This document shows positions 1-8,303 of a stretch of DNA of 64,000 bases, piece after piece. The translations under genes were made by a program, and so were the position numbers. Source of the stretch: Bacteroidia bacterium (GTDB taxonomy: Bacteria; Bacteroidota; Bacteroidia; J057); assembly GCA_033391075.1 (NCBI GenBank), contig JAWPMV010000004.1, forward strand, positions 118,642 to 182,641, in the 5' to 3' direction. The notes under the pieces are model-generated. The model had not been told where the DNA came from, ran no database searches, and saw only the letters and a list, made by a program, of their open reading frames with translations. Every line of letters begins with the position of its first letter. The stretch's first letter is position 1.

Positions 1-125
1 CGCACCCTGTCATTTGAACCCAGGATTCGGCTATATGATTTTGCACTAAGTCCCATAGCAATTGCCCCTCCGCTCAGGGCCGTCTTTTTGATAAAAGACC
101 GTCTGCTTTCTTTGTTTGTGTCCAT
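1..125 (-). CDS. Partial Gfo/Idh/MocA-type oxidoreductase, N-terminus only
   Basis: Only the first 41 codons are present; the gene runs off the left edge. The ATG is at 123-125 on the minus strand and the peptide starts MDTNKESRRSFIKKTALSGG, a twin-arginine (Tat) signal with the SRRSFIKK core followed by a small hydrophobic stretch. The stretch ending SYSRILGSNDRV is what typically precedes the first beta strand of secreted Gfo/Idh/MocA family NAD(P)-dependent sugar oxidoreductases in Bacteroidota and Planctomycetes. The Tat signal is seen directly; the family is inferred from the short SNDRV transition and could be wrong, since the Rossmann fold itself lies outside the window. Confidence 0.6.
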   Translation of the reverse strand, partial: MDTNKESRRSFIKKTALSGGAIAMGLSAKSYSRILGSNDRV

Positions 126-341
126 AATAATTTGGCTAATTGTAGTAGTAAAAATGAGTTTTGAGAAATTTCGTCCAACCTTATTTATAGGCTGGGCTTA
201 AAATTAAATTACAGAATTTGAGGGTGTATTGAAAGGATCTTATGGTACAAATGAAAATAAGTAATCTTTGTTCCTTCTTAATCTGCTTTTTAGTAGATTA
301 AGAGGGAAAATTCTATTGAACTCACTACTTAAATTGCTCAA

Positions 342-2975
342 ATGAAAGTCTCTCTTTCAGCAGTTTTGATGATAGTACTCATCATCTCTGCCTGTCAACC
401 TACTATAGAAACAACAGAATACGACAACAGTCAGGGGATCAAGATCCAGAAAGGATTTAGCATTGATACCCTTTACAGCCCCAGTGAAAACGATCAGGGT
501 TCCTGGGTAGCTCTTGCGAAGGGTGAAAATGGCATGATGTATTCCAGTGATCAATATGGAAATCTCTATCGATTTTCTATGCCTGCTCCTGGAGTCAGAC
601 TTAAGGCCGAAGAGGTAGATAGCCTCGGCATCAATATTGGTTATGCTCATGGCTTGCTTTGGGCCTTTAATAGCCTTTATGTATCTGTAAATCGTGGATG
701 GAACAATGAGGAAGTTGAAAATGGAAGTGGGGTATATCGACTTACTGATTCGGATGCAGATGGAAATCTTGATAAGATCGAACAGCTATTAAAACTGGAA
801 GGAGCGGGTGAACATGGGCCTCATAGCCTGGTCCTGAGTCCAGATGGAGAAAGTATCTATTTCATCGCGGGAAATCATGTGTTGATACCGGATGAATTGA
901 AAGAGAATACACGTTTGCCCAATAATTGGGGGGAAGATAATCTGGCGGAGCCTTATTTGGATGCTCGGGGCCATGCCAATGATATCCTGGCTCCCGGAGG
1001 CTGGATCGCTAATATGGATCCGTCCGGGCAAAACTGGGAATTGATCAGTGCCGGTTTCCGAAATCCCTTTGACATGGGATTCAATCAGGATGGAGAACTC
1101 TTTGCCTATGATGCCGATATGGAATGGGATATGGGAATGCCGTGGTATAGGCCTACTCGGATTTGTCATGTAACCAGCGGGAGTGAATTTGGCTGGAGAA
1201 CGGGTACGGGTAAATGGCCGACCTATTATCCAGATGCTTTACCAGCAGTAGTAAATCTCAATCAGGGCTCACCTACAGGAGTAGTCATGGGACATCACCT
1301 GGCTTTTCCGGCTAAATTTTCCAATGGCCTCTTTGCCAATGACTGGAGCTTTGGAACCATGTACTATGTAGATCTTAAACCCAATGGAAGTTCGTATACC
1401 GCAAAACGAGAAGAATTTCTATCTGGAACTCCTATGCCTCTGACGGATGCAGTTGCCGGGGAAGATGGCAATTTATATTTCGCTACAGGAGGTCGAAGAC
1501 TGGAGTCTCATTTATTTAGGGTTAGTTATACCGGAGAGGGGGTAGGCGAAAGTCCGTCTATGACTGCTGGAAAAGAAGCGGATTTAAGAGAACTAAGGAA
1601 ATCTTTGGAGGCTTTTCATAATACTGAAGCTTCCAAAGAAGGCATAGAAAAAGCCTGGGCCCATCTGGATCATGAAGACCGGCATATCCGCTATGCTGCT
1701 CGCATGGTATTGGAACATCAAGCCCTGGATAGCTGGAAAGATGCGTTTTATGGGGAAAGTGGTACTGGAAAAACCATACAGGCCTCCGTAGCTCGCGTGC
1801 GTCAGGCAGAAAAGGAAGAAGCCGATGCTATTTATTCAAAACTGGCTAGCCTTGATATGAGTGCTTTGGATGAGTCTTCGAAATTAGATCTTATGCGGGT
1901 GTATGAATTAGCGTTTATTCGTCTGGGTAAACCTTCTGGAGAGCAGGCCCAAAAGTTGGCAAAAAATCTCAATAATGACTTCCCTTCTCATTCAAATGCC
2001 CTGGATAGAGAAATCGCAGAATTATTGATTGCCCTGGAAGATGAAGTGGCTGTAAAAAAATGTATCAGTCTGTTGGAAACCCATACTGCTGCCAAGACCA
2101 ATGGGCATGAAATGTTGGATACGGAAGTTACCAATCGAAGTGAAAGGTACGGTCCTAAAATTCAGGCAATCGTAGAAAAGATGCCTCCTTCTGAAGCAAT
2201 TTTTTATGGAACCCTTTTAAGTCATGCAAAAGCGGGTTGGACAAAGGAACTTCGCGAAAAATATTTCCAGTGGTTTTATGATGCTTTTAATGCAGAAGGC
2301 GGCCTGAGTTTTAAAGCTACTATGGAACATGTACGGAGTAAAGCCATGGAAAAAGTGCCTGAAGCTGATCGGGAATATTTTCAGGAGTTATCGGGGGTCT
2401 ATTCCCCAACAGCTGCTATGGCAGATTTACCCCAACCAGAAGGACCGGGTAAAAACTATATCAATGGAGATTTCTGGCGACTGGGAGGAAAAATTCAAAA
2501 TCATGAAGGAGATATAGCTGCAGGAAAGCAAATGTTTCAGGCGGCTCTTTGTGCCAGTTGTCATCGCATGAATGGTGAAGGAGGGATCAATGGGCCGGAT
2601 TTGACCCAGATTCATACACGCTTTAGCCTGGGAGAAATTGCCAATGCTATAATAGCTCCCCATGATGAAATCTCCGACCAGTACGCCCATACCCTGTTTA
2701 GAATGAAAGATGGTCGCAAGCTTGCAGGCCGTATTCTTTCAGAAGAAGGAGATGTCATCAAAATTCTTCCCAATCCCTTTACCAGTGATGAAGTTGTAGA
2801 AATTGCCAAAGCTGAGGTAGAAGGCCGTGAACTTTCCCCAATTTCGCCTATGCCTCCCGGACTTCTTAATCGACTCAATGAAGATGAAGTCGTAGCCCTC
2901 ATGGCTTATCTCATTTCCGGAGGAGATGAGGAGCATTATATCTATGGAGGCGATAAAGGAAGAGAAAGTGATTAA
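342..2975 (+). CDS. Lipoprotein beta-propeller/HEAT/cytochrome c protein (PVC-type heme-binding family)
   Basis: An 877-residue protein. The N-terminus is a lipoprotein signal ending in the lipobox LIISAC, so it is probably anchored in the outer or inner membrane facing the periplasm or surface. Residues about 35-400 form a glucose/sorbosone dehydrogenase-like beta-propeller (NPFDMGFNQDGELFAYDADM region and similar blades). A helical HEAT-like stretch follows (about 410-690). The C-terminus is a class I cytochrome c domain with one heme motif CASCH near residue 736 and GPDLTQI behind it. This domain order is that of the PVC-type heme-binding or putative membrane-bound dehydrogenase family, thought to oxidise carbohydrate-like substrates and pass electrons to a heme; the substrate is unknown. 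It converges on the DUF1501/DUF1800 pair and shares a hairpin terminator with it. Confidence 0.8.
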   Translation: MKVSLSAVLMIVLIISACQPTIETTEYDNSQGIKIQKGFSIDTLYSPSENDQGSWVALAKGENGMMYSSDQYGNLYRFSMPAPGVRLKAEEVDSLGINIGYAHGLLWAFNSLYVSVNRGWNNEEVENGSGVYRLTDSDADGNLDKIEQLLKLEGAGEHGPHSLVLSPDGESIYFIAGNHVLIPDELKENTRLPNNWGEDNLAEPYLDARGHANDILAPGGWIANMDPSGQNWELISAGFRNPFDMGFNQDGELFAYDADMEWDMGMPWYRPTRICHVTSGSEFGWRTGTGKWPTYYPDALPAVVNLNQGSPTGVVMGHHLAFPAKFSNGLFANDWSFGTMYYVDLKPNGSSYTAKREEFLSGTPMPLTDAVAGEDGNLYFATGGRRLESHLFRVSYTGEGVGESPSMTAGKEADLRELRKSLEAFHNTEASKEGIEKAWAHLDHEDRHIRYAARMVLEHQALDSWKDAFYGESGTGKTIQASVARVRQAEKEEADAIYSKLASLDMSALDESSKLDLMRVYELAFIRLGKPSGEQAQKLAKNLNNDFPSHSNALDREIAELLIALEDEVAVKKCISLLETHTAAKTNGHEMLDTEVTNRSERYGPKIQAIVEKMPPSEAIFYGTLLSHAKAGWTKELREKYFQWFYDAFNAEGGLSFKATMEHVRSKAMEKVPEADREYFQELSGVYSPTAAMADLPQPEGPGKNYINGDFWRLGGKIQNHEGDIAAGKQMFQAALCASCHRMNGEGGINGPDLTQIHTRFSLGEIANAIIAPHDEISDQYAHTLFRMKDGRKLAGRILSEEGDVIKILPNPFTSDEVVEIAKAEVEGRELSPISPMPPGLLNRLNEDEVVALMAYLISGGDEEHYIYGGDKGRESD

Positions 2976-2981
2976 TTGAAA

Positions 2982-3017
2982 AGTATTTGGGGCAGATAAT
3001 AATCTGTCCCAAATACT
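2982..3017. terminator. Bidirectional hairpin terminator between convergent genes
   Basis: A 16-nt stem AGTATTTGGGGCAGAT (2982-2997) pairs with ATCTGTCCCAAATACT (3002-3017) with a single G-T mismatch and a 4-nt loop. It lies between the stop of the cytochrome gene (2975) and the stop of the DUF1501 gene (3016-3018), overlapping the latter stop codon. Position and strength suit a shared terminator for both strands, though the T tract is short. Confidence 0.7.
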
Positions 3018-4560
3018 ATATTTTCACCATATTCCGGGTAATATCCCCACTGGCTTTATTGATGTAGAAATAATAATTCCCTCCTGCCATTCTTCTGGGA
3101 AAAAAAGGAATTCTATGCTTGCCCGCTCTGAGCTTTTTGTTGAGCAGTTGATCTACAACTTTACCCGATCCATCCAATATCCGAATCCTGACGTCTTCGG
3201 TCTCACTCTCAAAAGTGATGATGGTTGATTCGGTAAAGGGATTGGGATAATTGAAGGCCTCTTTCAATCCTTGCGTTTCGACATACTTGCCGCAGGTCAC
3301 CAAAGGGAGATGTGTGTAATCCTCATATAGGAGTTCTTTGATCTCACTTTCTCCTACTTCCAGCCAATCTTCCAGAATCGAGCCATAGACCGAGCGAAAA
3401 TCATACTGCATAGCTACTCCATCCATGATATCAACCTCCGCCGGAATCTCAGGACTTTCGCCCAAAATGACAGGATTGACACATTTCCCAAACAACATCA
3501 AAGGAGCCGCTGTGCCGTGATCTGTACCTCGACTACCATTAGATTTGATCCTTCTCCCGAATTCAGAAAAAGTCATGCCCAATACCCGATCTTCTATGCC
3601 CAATAATTCGAGGTCATGTTGAAATTGAGAGATTGCAGCTGATAGATTGATCAAAAGATTGGCGTGAAAACCCTTGGCATGATCTGACTCCAGGACCTGT
3701 CCCCCATGCGTATCATATCCTCCCTGACTTACGATAAATATTTTCGTCTTTATCCCACCAGAAATGAGGCGAGCAACCGTTTTAAGTTGTTGTGAAAGGC
3801 TGTTGTTCTCCCAATAGGGTCCAAGATTGCTTCCCTGATCCGAAGCCTTTTTTATAACCTTTGAATAGGCATTGCTCTGTTCAATCGAGGTTGTGAGGAA
3901 TTTCAGGTTTTGTTCATAGAGGCTATCTCCAAAATTGCCTCTATCATTGGAAGAAATAGGGGAGAGGTTCAAAGGAGAACCGACAACCATGCTAAAGTTG
4001 CCTACATAGCCCTGACAAGTATGGCTGACGCTATTGCCAATAGTAACCGCAAAAGGGTCTACATGGTCTGGATTGGGGTAATCATCCGGGAAGCCTGGAA
4101 AGCGGTTTTCAAAATACCTTCCCAACCAGCCAGAAAGTAATTTTTCCTGGGCAGAAGAAGCCGAAGTCCAGATATCCATCGAACGGAAATGAGATCGATT
4201 CTGATCGGGATAACCCACACTTTGGACAATGCCTAATTTTCCTTCCTGATGTAGGATACTGAGATCCCCCATGACTGGATGTAATCCCGCAAAATCAGAG
4301 ATTTTATGAACATTTTTCTCGGGTAGAATTACATTTTTTCTGTGCTGATATAGATTTGCATACTGATCTAGCGGAAGTAGCATGTTTAATCCATCATTTC
4401 CACCAGTAAGCCTAACCAGTACCAATACCTTATCCGTTTCTTCCATGGCAGAGAAGATGCCAGGTCTCCCAGGCAATACTCCCAGATTGAAGCCGCTAAG
4501 CGTCAGGGGTAAACCCAGCATGGAAGCAGATAGATTTTGTATAAAATTTCTTCTTTTCAT
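3016..4560 (-). CDS. DUF1501 family protein with Tat-like signal and T9SS sorting domain
   Basis: A 514-residue secreted protein of the DUF1501 family, relatives of sulfatase/alkaline-phosphatase-fold proteins whose enzymatic role is not established. The N-terminus MKRRNFIQNL carries a twin-arginine-like motif and a hydrophobic stretch. The DUF1501 core is seen in VRLTGGNDGLNMLLPL, the GGYDTHGGQ block and the FSEFGRRIKSNGSRGTDHGT block. The last 80 residues, starting FNYPNPFTESTIITF and ending NMVKI, form a T9SS type A C-terminal sorting domain, so the protein is probably exported to the surface. It is 10 nt downstream of the DUF1800 gene, its usual partner; the two are almost certainly one operon and probably act together. 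The Tat-like plus T9SS combination is unusual. Confidence 0.85.
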   Translation of the reverse strand: MKRRNFIQNLSASMLGLPLTLSGFNLGVLPGRPGIFSAMEETDKVLVLVRLTGGNDGLNMLLPLDQYANLYQHRKNVILPEKNVHKISDFAGLHPVMGDLSILHQEGKLGIVQSVGYPDQNRSHFRSMDIWTSASSAQEKLLSGWLGRYFENRFPGFPDDYPNPDHVDPFAVTIGNSVSHTCQGYVGNFSMVVGSPLNLSPISSNDRGNFGDSLYEQNLKFLTTSIEQSNAYSKVIKKASDQGSNLGPYWENNSLSQQLKTVARLISGGIKTKIFIVSQGGYDTHGGQVLESDHAKGFHANLLINLSAAISQFQHDLELLGIEDRVLGMTFSEFGRRIKSNGSRGTDHGTAAPLMLFGKCVNPVILGESPEIPAEVDIMDGVAMQYDFRSVYGSILEDWLEVGESEIKELLYEDYTHLPLVTCGKYVETQGLKEAFNYPNPFTESTIITFESETEDVRIRILDGSGKVVDQLLNKKLRAGKHRIPFFPRRMAGGNYYFYINKASGDITRNMVKI

Positions 4561-4570
4561 TTGGGCTAAA

Positions 4571-6169
4571 TCAGGAAGTATGAAATTCTGGTAAACTCAA
4601 CATAGCCTGAAAAAGATTTCGTAATCGGTTTTCCACAGATAAAGCGATCTCCTCATTGCTCGGCTCCTCTCTATAGGTTTCATATTCGATGGTCCACTCA
4701 AAATCCGGTAGGCCGGGAATGAGGACGTTTTTCAATTGATCAACCTGGAAATCCTTCAGCGGTCGCGGATACATGACTTCTGCCAGACTATTGATCAGGC
4801 TGGCAGCATCTGCCGGATTGTCAAACTTCTCAATATAGTTGAGCACATCAATTCGCATCAAATGGGCCCCAAAACGGAATCCATTCTGAGACAGTTTATC
4901 TGTAAATTCAGTTCGAGGCCTTAAGGTCGCCGAATTGATCCATTGCTTATAGTATTGCGGTTGCAAATAATAGGCTTCCCATCCTGCCACACTGGGAGGA
5001 TAAAAATAGGACATCTGCATCAAACCCATAAAATGCGTCATGGCCCGAAAAGCCCGATACCAGCCTTCTATATAATCCGGCATTTCCACCTCCAGGCCAT
5101 TGTAAACCGAAAAGACAAAATCCATTGGGTTTTTGATGATGGCCCCATGTTGTGCAGGATCATGGAATAATTTGCTCCGAAGCAACATGGACATTAGAGG
5201 TTTGATCTCAAAGTCATGGGCTTGAAGGAACTGAGCCATGCCCTGTATGACGGTACTTTCGATGGTGGGATTTATCTCGGAATTGATAAACCAGCGGTAA
5301 ATTTTTCTACAGATAAAAGCGGCTACTTCTTCCTTTTGGAAAATCAGATCGATAAGGTTTTTATACTCATTTTCCCCTGCAGCGCTTATCTCTATATTAT
5401 CGAATCTATGGGATAGCCTTTTGGTACCATTATCATGAAGTTCAGAATGAAATTCGCTAAAGACCAGATCTATGTCCACGCTAAAACGCTCTACGCCCGA
5501 CCATCCTGTCAGGACTTTGGCAATGGCAATGACATCCTCCTCAGTAAATGTGGTATAATCTCCCGGTCCCGCAAAGTCTCCCTTCCCGATGGTAAAGAGT
5601 TCCAGTAACTCTCTCGCATAATTCTCATTGGGATTATCCTTGGTATTGTCCTTTCCATTGAGATACACAAGCATGGCAGGATCAAGGGTGATCTTTTCTA
5701 CCAGACTTTTAAAATTTCCCAGGGCATTTTTACGGAGAAGATTATTATAGTTATAAAGAAATTTACCATCCAGGACGACATCCCTTTCTACTGGAAAATG
5801 ATTGTGCCAAAAGAGGGTCATTTTCTCACGTAAGGACAAACCTTGATTAAGCAATTGTCCCAAAATCCAGGCATCCAGGGCATTCCTTCTTTCCCGTACG
5901 CCAGAACCATCGGGAGGATAGCGGGTATCTACCCAACTTTCCCCTAAAGGAACCCAGGGATCATCTGCATCGAGGTAATTGATAGGAGGATCTGGTAGCG
6001 GGCGATCTGCCAGGAGAAGGTCTATGCTTGCATCCATTCCCAGTGCCTCGACTTCTCTGATTTGATCAAGGGTAGGACCGAAAATACACCTTCTTAACAA
6101 ATGTGCAGCCTGGAGATTTCCCCACACACCGGTATAGGGACTTAAGACATCGCTGAGTAGCGGCTTCAT
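4571..6169 (-). CDS. DUF1800 domain-containing protein
   Basis: A 532-residue protein of the DUF1800 family, function unknown. Family hallmarks are seen in order: AAHLLRRCIFGPTLDQI near the N-terminus, MTLFWHNHFPVERD, NENYARELLELFTIG, VAIAKVLTGWSGV and the late PPSVAGWEAYYLQPQYYKQW block. No clear signal peptide is visible at the chosen start, the only good ATG before the conserved region. DUF1800 genes nearly always sit directly upstream of a DUF1501 gene, as here (10-nt gap), forming a two-gene operon; the products are thought to work as a pair at the cell envelope. A nearby cytochrome-type dehydrogenase is a common neighbour of such pairs in other genomes. Family assignment is secure; the role is unknown. 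Confidence 0.85.
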   Translation of the reverse strand: MKPLLSDVLSPYTGVWGNLQAAHLLRRCIFGPTLDQIREVEALGMDASIDLLLADRPLPDPPINYLDADDPWVPLGESWVDTRYPPDGSGVRERRNALDAWILGQLLNQGLSLREKMTLFWHNHFPVERDVVLDGKFLYNYNNLLRKNALGNFKSLVEKITLDPAMLVYLNGKDNTKDNPNENYARELLELFTIGKGDFAGPGDYTTFTEEDVIAIAKVLTGWSGVERFSVDIDLVFSEFHSELHDNGTKRLSHRFDNIEISAAGENEYKNLIDLIFQKEEVAAFICRKIYRWFINSEINPTIESTVIQGMAQFLQAHDFEIKPLMSMLLRSKLFHDPAQHGAIIKNPMDFVFSVYNGLEVEMPDYIEGWYRAFRAMTHFMGLMQMSYFYPPSVAGWEAYYLQPQYYKQWINSATLRPRTEFTDKLSQNGFRFGAHLMRIDVLNYIEKFDNPADAASLINSLAEVMYPRPLKDFQVDQLKNVLIPGLPDFEWTIEYETYREEPSNEEIALSVENRLRNLFQAMLSLPEFHTS

Positions 6170-6350
6170 AGATACATAGCGTTTTTTTTATAAAACGAAG
6201 AAGTGCGGTGTCTTGTACTCTCATTTTACAAAAAAATCCGGGGAGACCCTACAATTTTTGCAGACTTTCCCGAATGCGGTGGTTTTTACAAATTCAGAAA
6301 TCAGTATCTTATGAAAAGATAAATCTTTCATTTACCAAAAACTTCTACGC

Positions 6351-8303
6351 ATGAAACCCAATGAAGGCCCTTATATCAAGGCTGATAAAAGTGTAAAAGA
6401 ACTTACGTTAAGGGCTATTCTTCTCGGAGCCCTGCTTTCCATGGTCCTCTCTGCTGCCAATGCCTATTTTGGTTTATTTGCCGGAATGACGGTTTCTGCA
6501 TCCATTCCCGCGGCAGTAATTTCCATGGCTGTATTGCGCATGTTTCGCAATAGCAATATCCTGGAAAACAACCTGGTGCAAACAGCGGCTTCAGCAGGAG
6601 AATCTGTTGCAGCAGGCGTGATTTTTACCATACCGGCTTTGGTCATTATGGGCTATTGGGATAAGTTCAATTACTTCGAGACCACCATGATTGCCCTGGC
6701 AGGTGGAGTATTGGGGGTTCTGTTTACCATTCCTTTGCGGAAAGCTTTGATTGTGAAGGAGCAATTGAAGTATCCGGAAGGGGTAGCGACTGCGGAGGTA
6801 TTGAAGACGGGAGAAAAAGCGGGCAAATCGATTCGCTATCTACTAATTGGTAGTTTGATCGGAGGTTTAATGAAATTGGGCTCTACCGCTTTTAATGGAA
6901 TAGCGGGAACCTTCGAAGCTGCAACGATGATTGGGAAAAAAGGGCTGCTGTATGTCGGCATCAATCTTTCTCCTGCTTTGGTTGCTGTAGGATATATTGT
7001 TGGATTAAACATTGCCTTTTTGGTCTTTTTGGGAGGTGCTATAAGCTGGTATTTTGCTATTCCCATTCACCTCGCTATTTATGGAGCCCCCGAAGGAACT
7101 GCAGTAGATGTCGGTTGGGAAATCTGGAATTCTCAGATCCGATACCTGGGCGTAGGTTCTATGTTGGTCGGAGGTATTTGGGCCCTGATTAGTATCCGAG
7201 GCTCTTTAGGGATTGCCTTCAAGGCAGGAATGGAAGCTTTTCGGTCCAAAGGTGGCGGCCCCATATTGAGAACGGAGAAAGATACTCCTATGAATTGGGT
7301 CTTGATGGGGATCATCGCCATGCTGATTCCCATATTCATTATTTATGTAAATCAAATATCACTTGTCGGGGTCAGTTTGTTTATGACTGTTCTGATGGTT
7401 CTGGCGGGATTCCTTTTCTCGGCAGTCGCAGGTTATATGGCAGGTCTGGTTGGTAGTTCCAATAATCCCATTTCAGGGGTAACAATCGCAACTATTTTGG
7501 TGTCTGCACTTTTATTGGCTGCGCTAATAGGCACCAGTGATCCTGCAAGAGGAGCTGCTGCTGCTATCTTGATCGGAGCAGTTGTATGTTGTGCTGCGGC
7601 CATAGCGGGAGACAATATGCAGGATCTCAAAGCCGGTCATATACTAGGTGCTACTCCCTGGAAGCAGCAAGTCATGCAGATGGTAGGGGTATTGGCAGGT
7701 GCTGCTGTGATGGCCCCGACTCTGGGTTTCCTATTGGAAGCATTTGGAATCGGTGCACCAACTCCTGAAGCTCCCAATTCATTGGCGGCGCCTCAGGCCA
7801 CCCTCATGCAAAGTGTAGCTGATGGAATTTTCGGAGGAAACCTTCCCTGGAATATGGTAGGAATAGGTGCAGCAATAGGCGCGATCATCATTGCTATCGA
7901 TCAATATTTAGCCAGTAAGAATTCAGAATTTCGCATGCCTGTACTTGCAGTAGCTGTGGGACTATACCTTCCTCTGGAACTGGATACAGCAGTTTTTGTC
8001 GGAGGAATAATTGCCTGGTTAGCAGACCGATATTTTAAACGGAATCCTAAAGGTGGAAATAATACAGAAGCCAGTGAAGTCGCCAGTCGTTATGGGCTTC
8101 TATTAGCTTCGGGGCTGATCACAGGAGAAGCGATTATGGGTATCCTCATAGCTATTGGAATTGTGGCGGTTGGATCTTTGGATGAAATTCCTCGTTTTGC
8201 AGAAGTCCCGGGTGGAAGTTATCCCGGACTCCTCCTTTTGGCGGGTGCATGCTATGTTCTGTATCGGGTAATCAAGAATACCTACGATAGCCATGAAAGC
8301 TGA
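6351..8303 (+). CDS. Oligopeptide transporter, OPT family
   Basis: A 650-residue polytopic inner-membrane protein of the OPT/YSL family, proton-coupled carriers of oligopeptides or metal-chelate complexes. The sequence shows many hydrophobic segments, the early NAYFGLFAGMTVSASIPAAV block, KYPEGVATAEVLKTGE, the GDNMQDLKAGHILGATPWKQQ block and a late MPVLAVAVGLYLPLEL motif, all typical of bacterial OPT proteins, and the length is normal. The 3' end overlaps the start of the sulfatase gene by 11 nt, so the two are translationally coupled. The coupling suggests import of a product made by the sulfatase or a shared regulon, but the true substrate cannot be read from the sequence. A TATCTT element at 6305-6310 may be part of its promoter. 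Confidence 0.9.
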   Translation: MKPNEGPYIKADKSVKELTLRAILLGALLSMVLSAANAYFGLFAGMTVSASIPAAVISMAVLRMFRNSNILENNLVQTAASAGESVAAGVIFTIPALVIMGYWDKFNYFETTMIALAGGVLGVLFTIPLRKALIVKEQLKYPEGVATAEVLKTGEKAGKSIRYLLIGSLIGGLMKLGSTAFNGIAGTFEAATMIGKKGLLYVGINLSPALVAVGYIVGLNIAFLVFLGGAISWYFAIPIHLAIYGAPEGTAVDVGWEIWNSQIRYLGVGSMLVGGIWALISIRGSLGIAFKAGMEAFRSKGGGPILRTEKDTPMNWVLMGIIAMLIPIFIIYVNQISLVGVSLFMTVLMVLAGFLFSAVAGYMAGLVGSSNNPISGVTIATILVSALLLAALIGTSDPARGAAAAILIGAVVCCAAAIAGDNMQDLKAGHILGATPWKQQVMQMVGVLAGAAVMAPTLGFLLEAFGIGAPTPEAPNSLAAPQATLMQSVADGIFGGNLPWNMVGIGAAIGAIIIAIDQYLASKNSEFRMPVLAVAVGLYLPLELDTAVFVGGIIAWLADRYFKRNPKGGNNTEASEVASRYGLLLASGLITGEAIMGILIAIGIVAVGSLDEIPRFAEVPGGSYPGLLLLAGACYVLYRVIKNTYDSHES

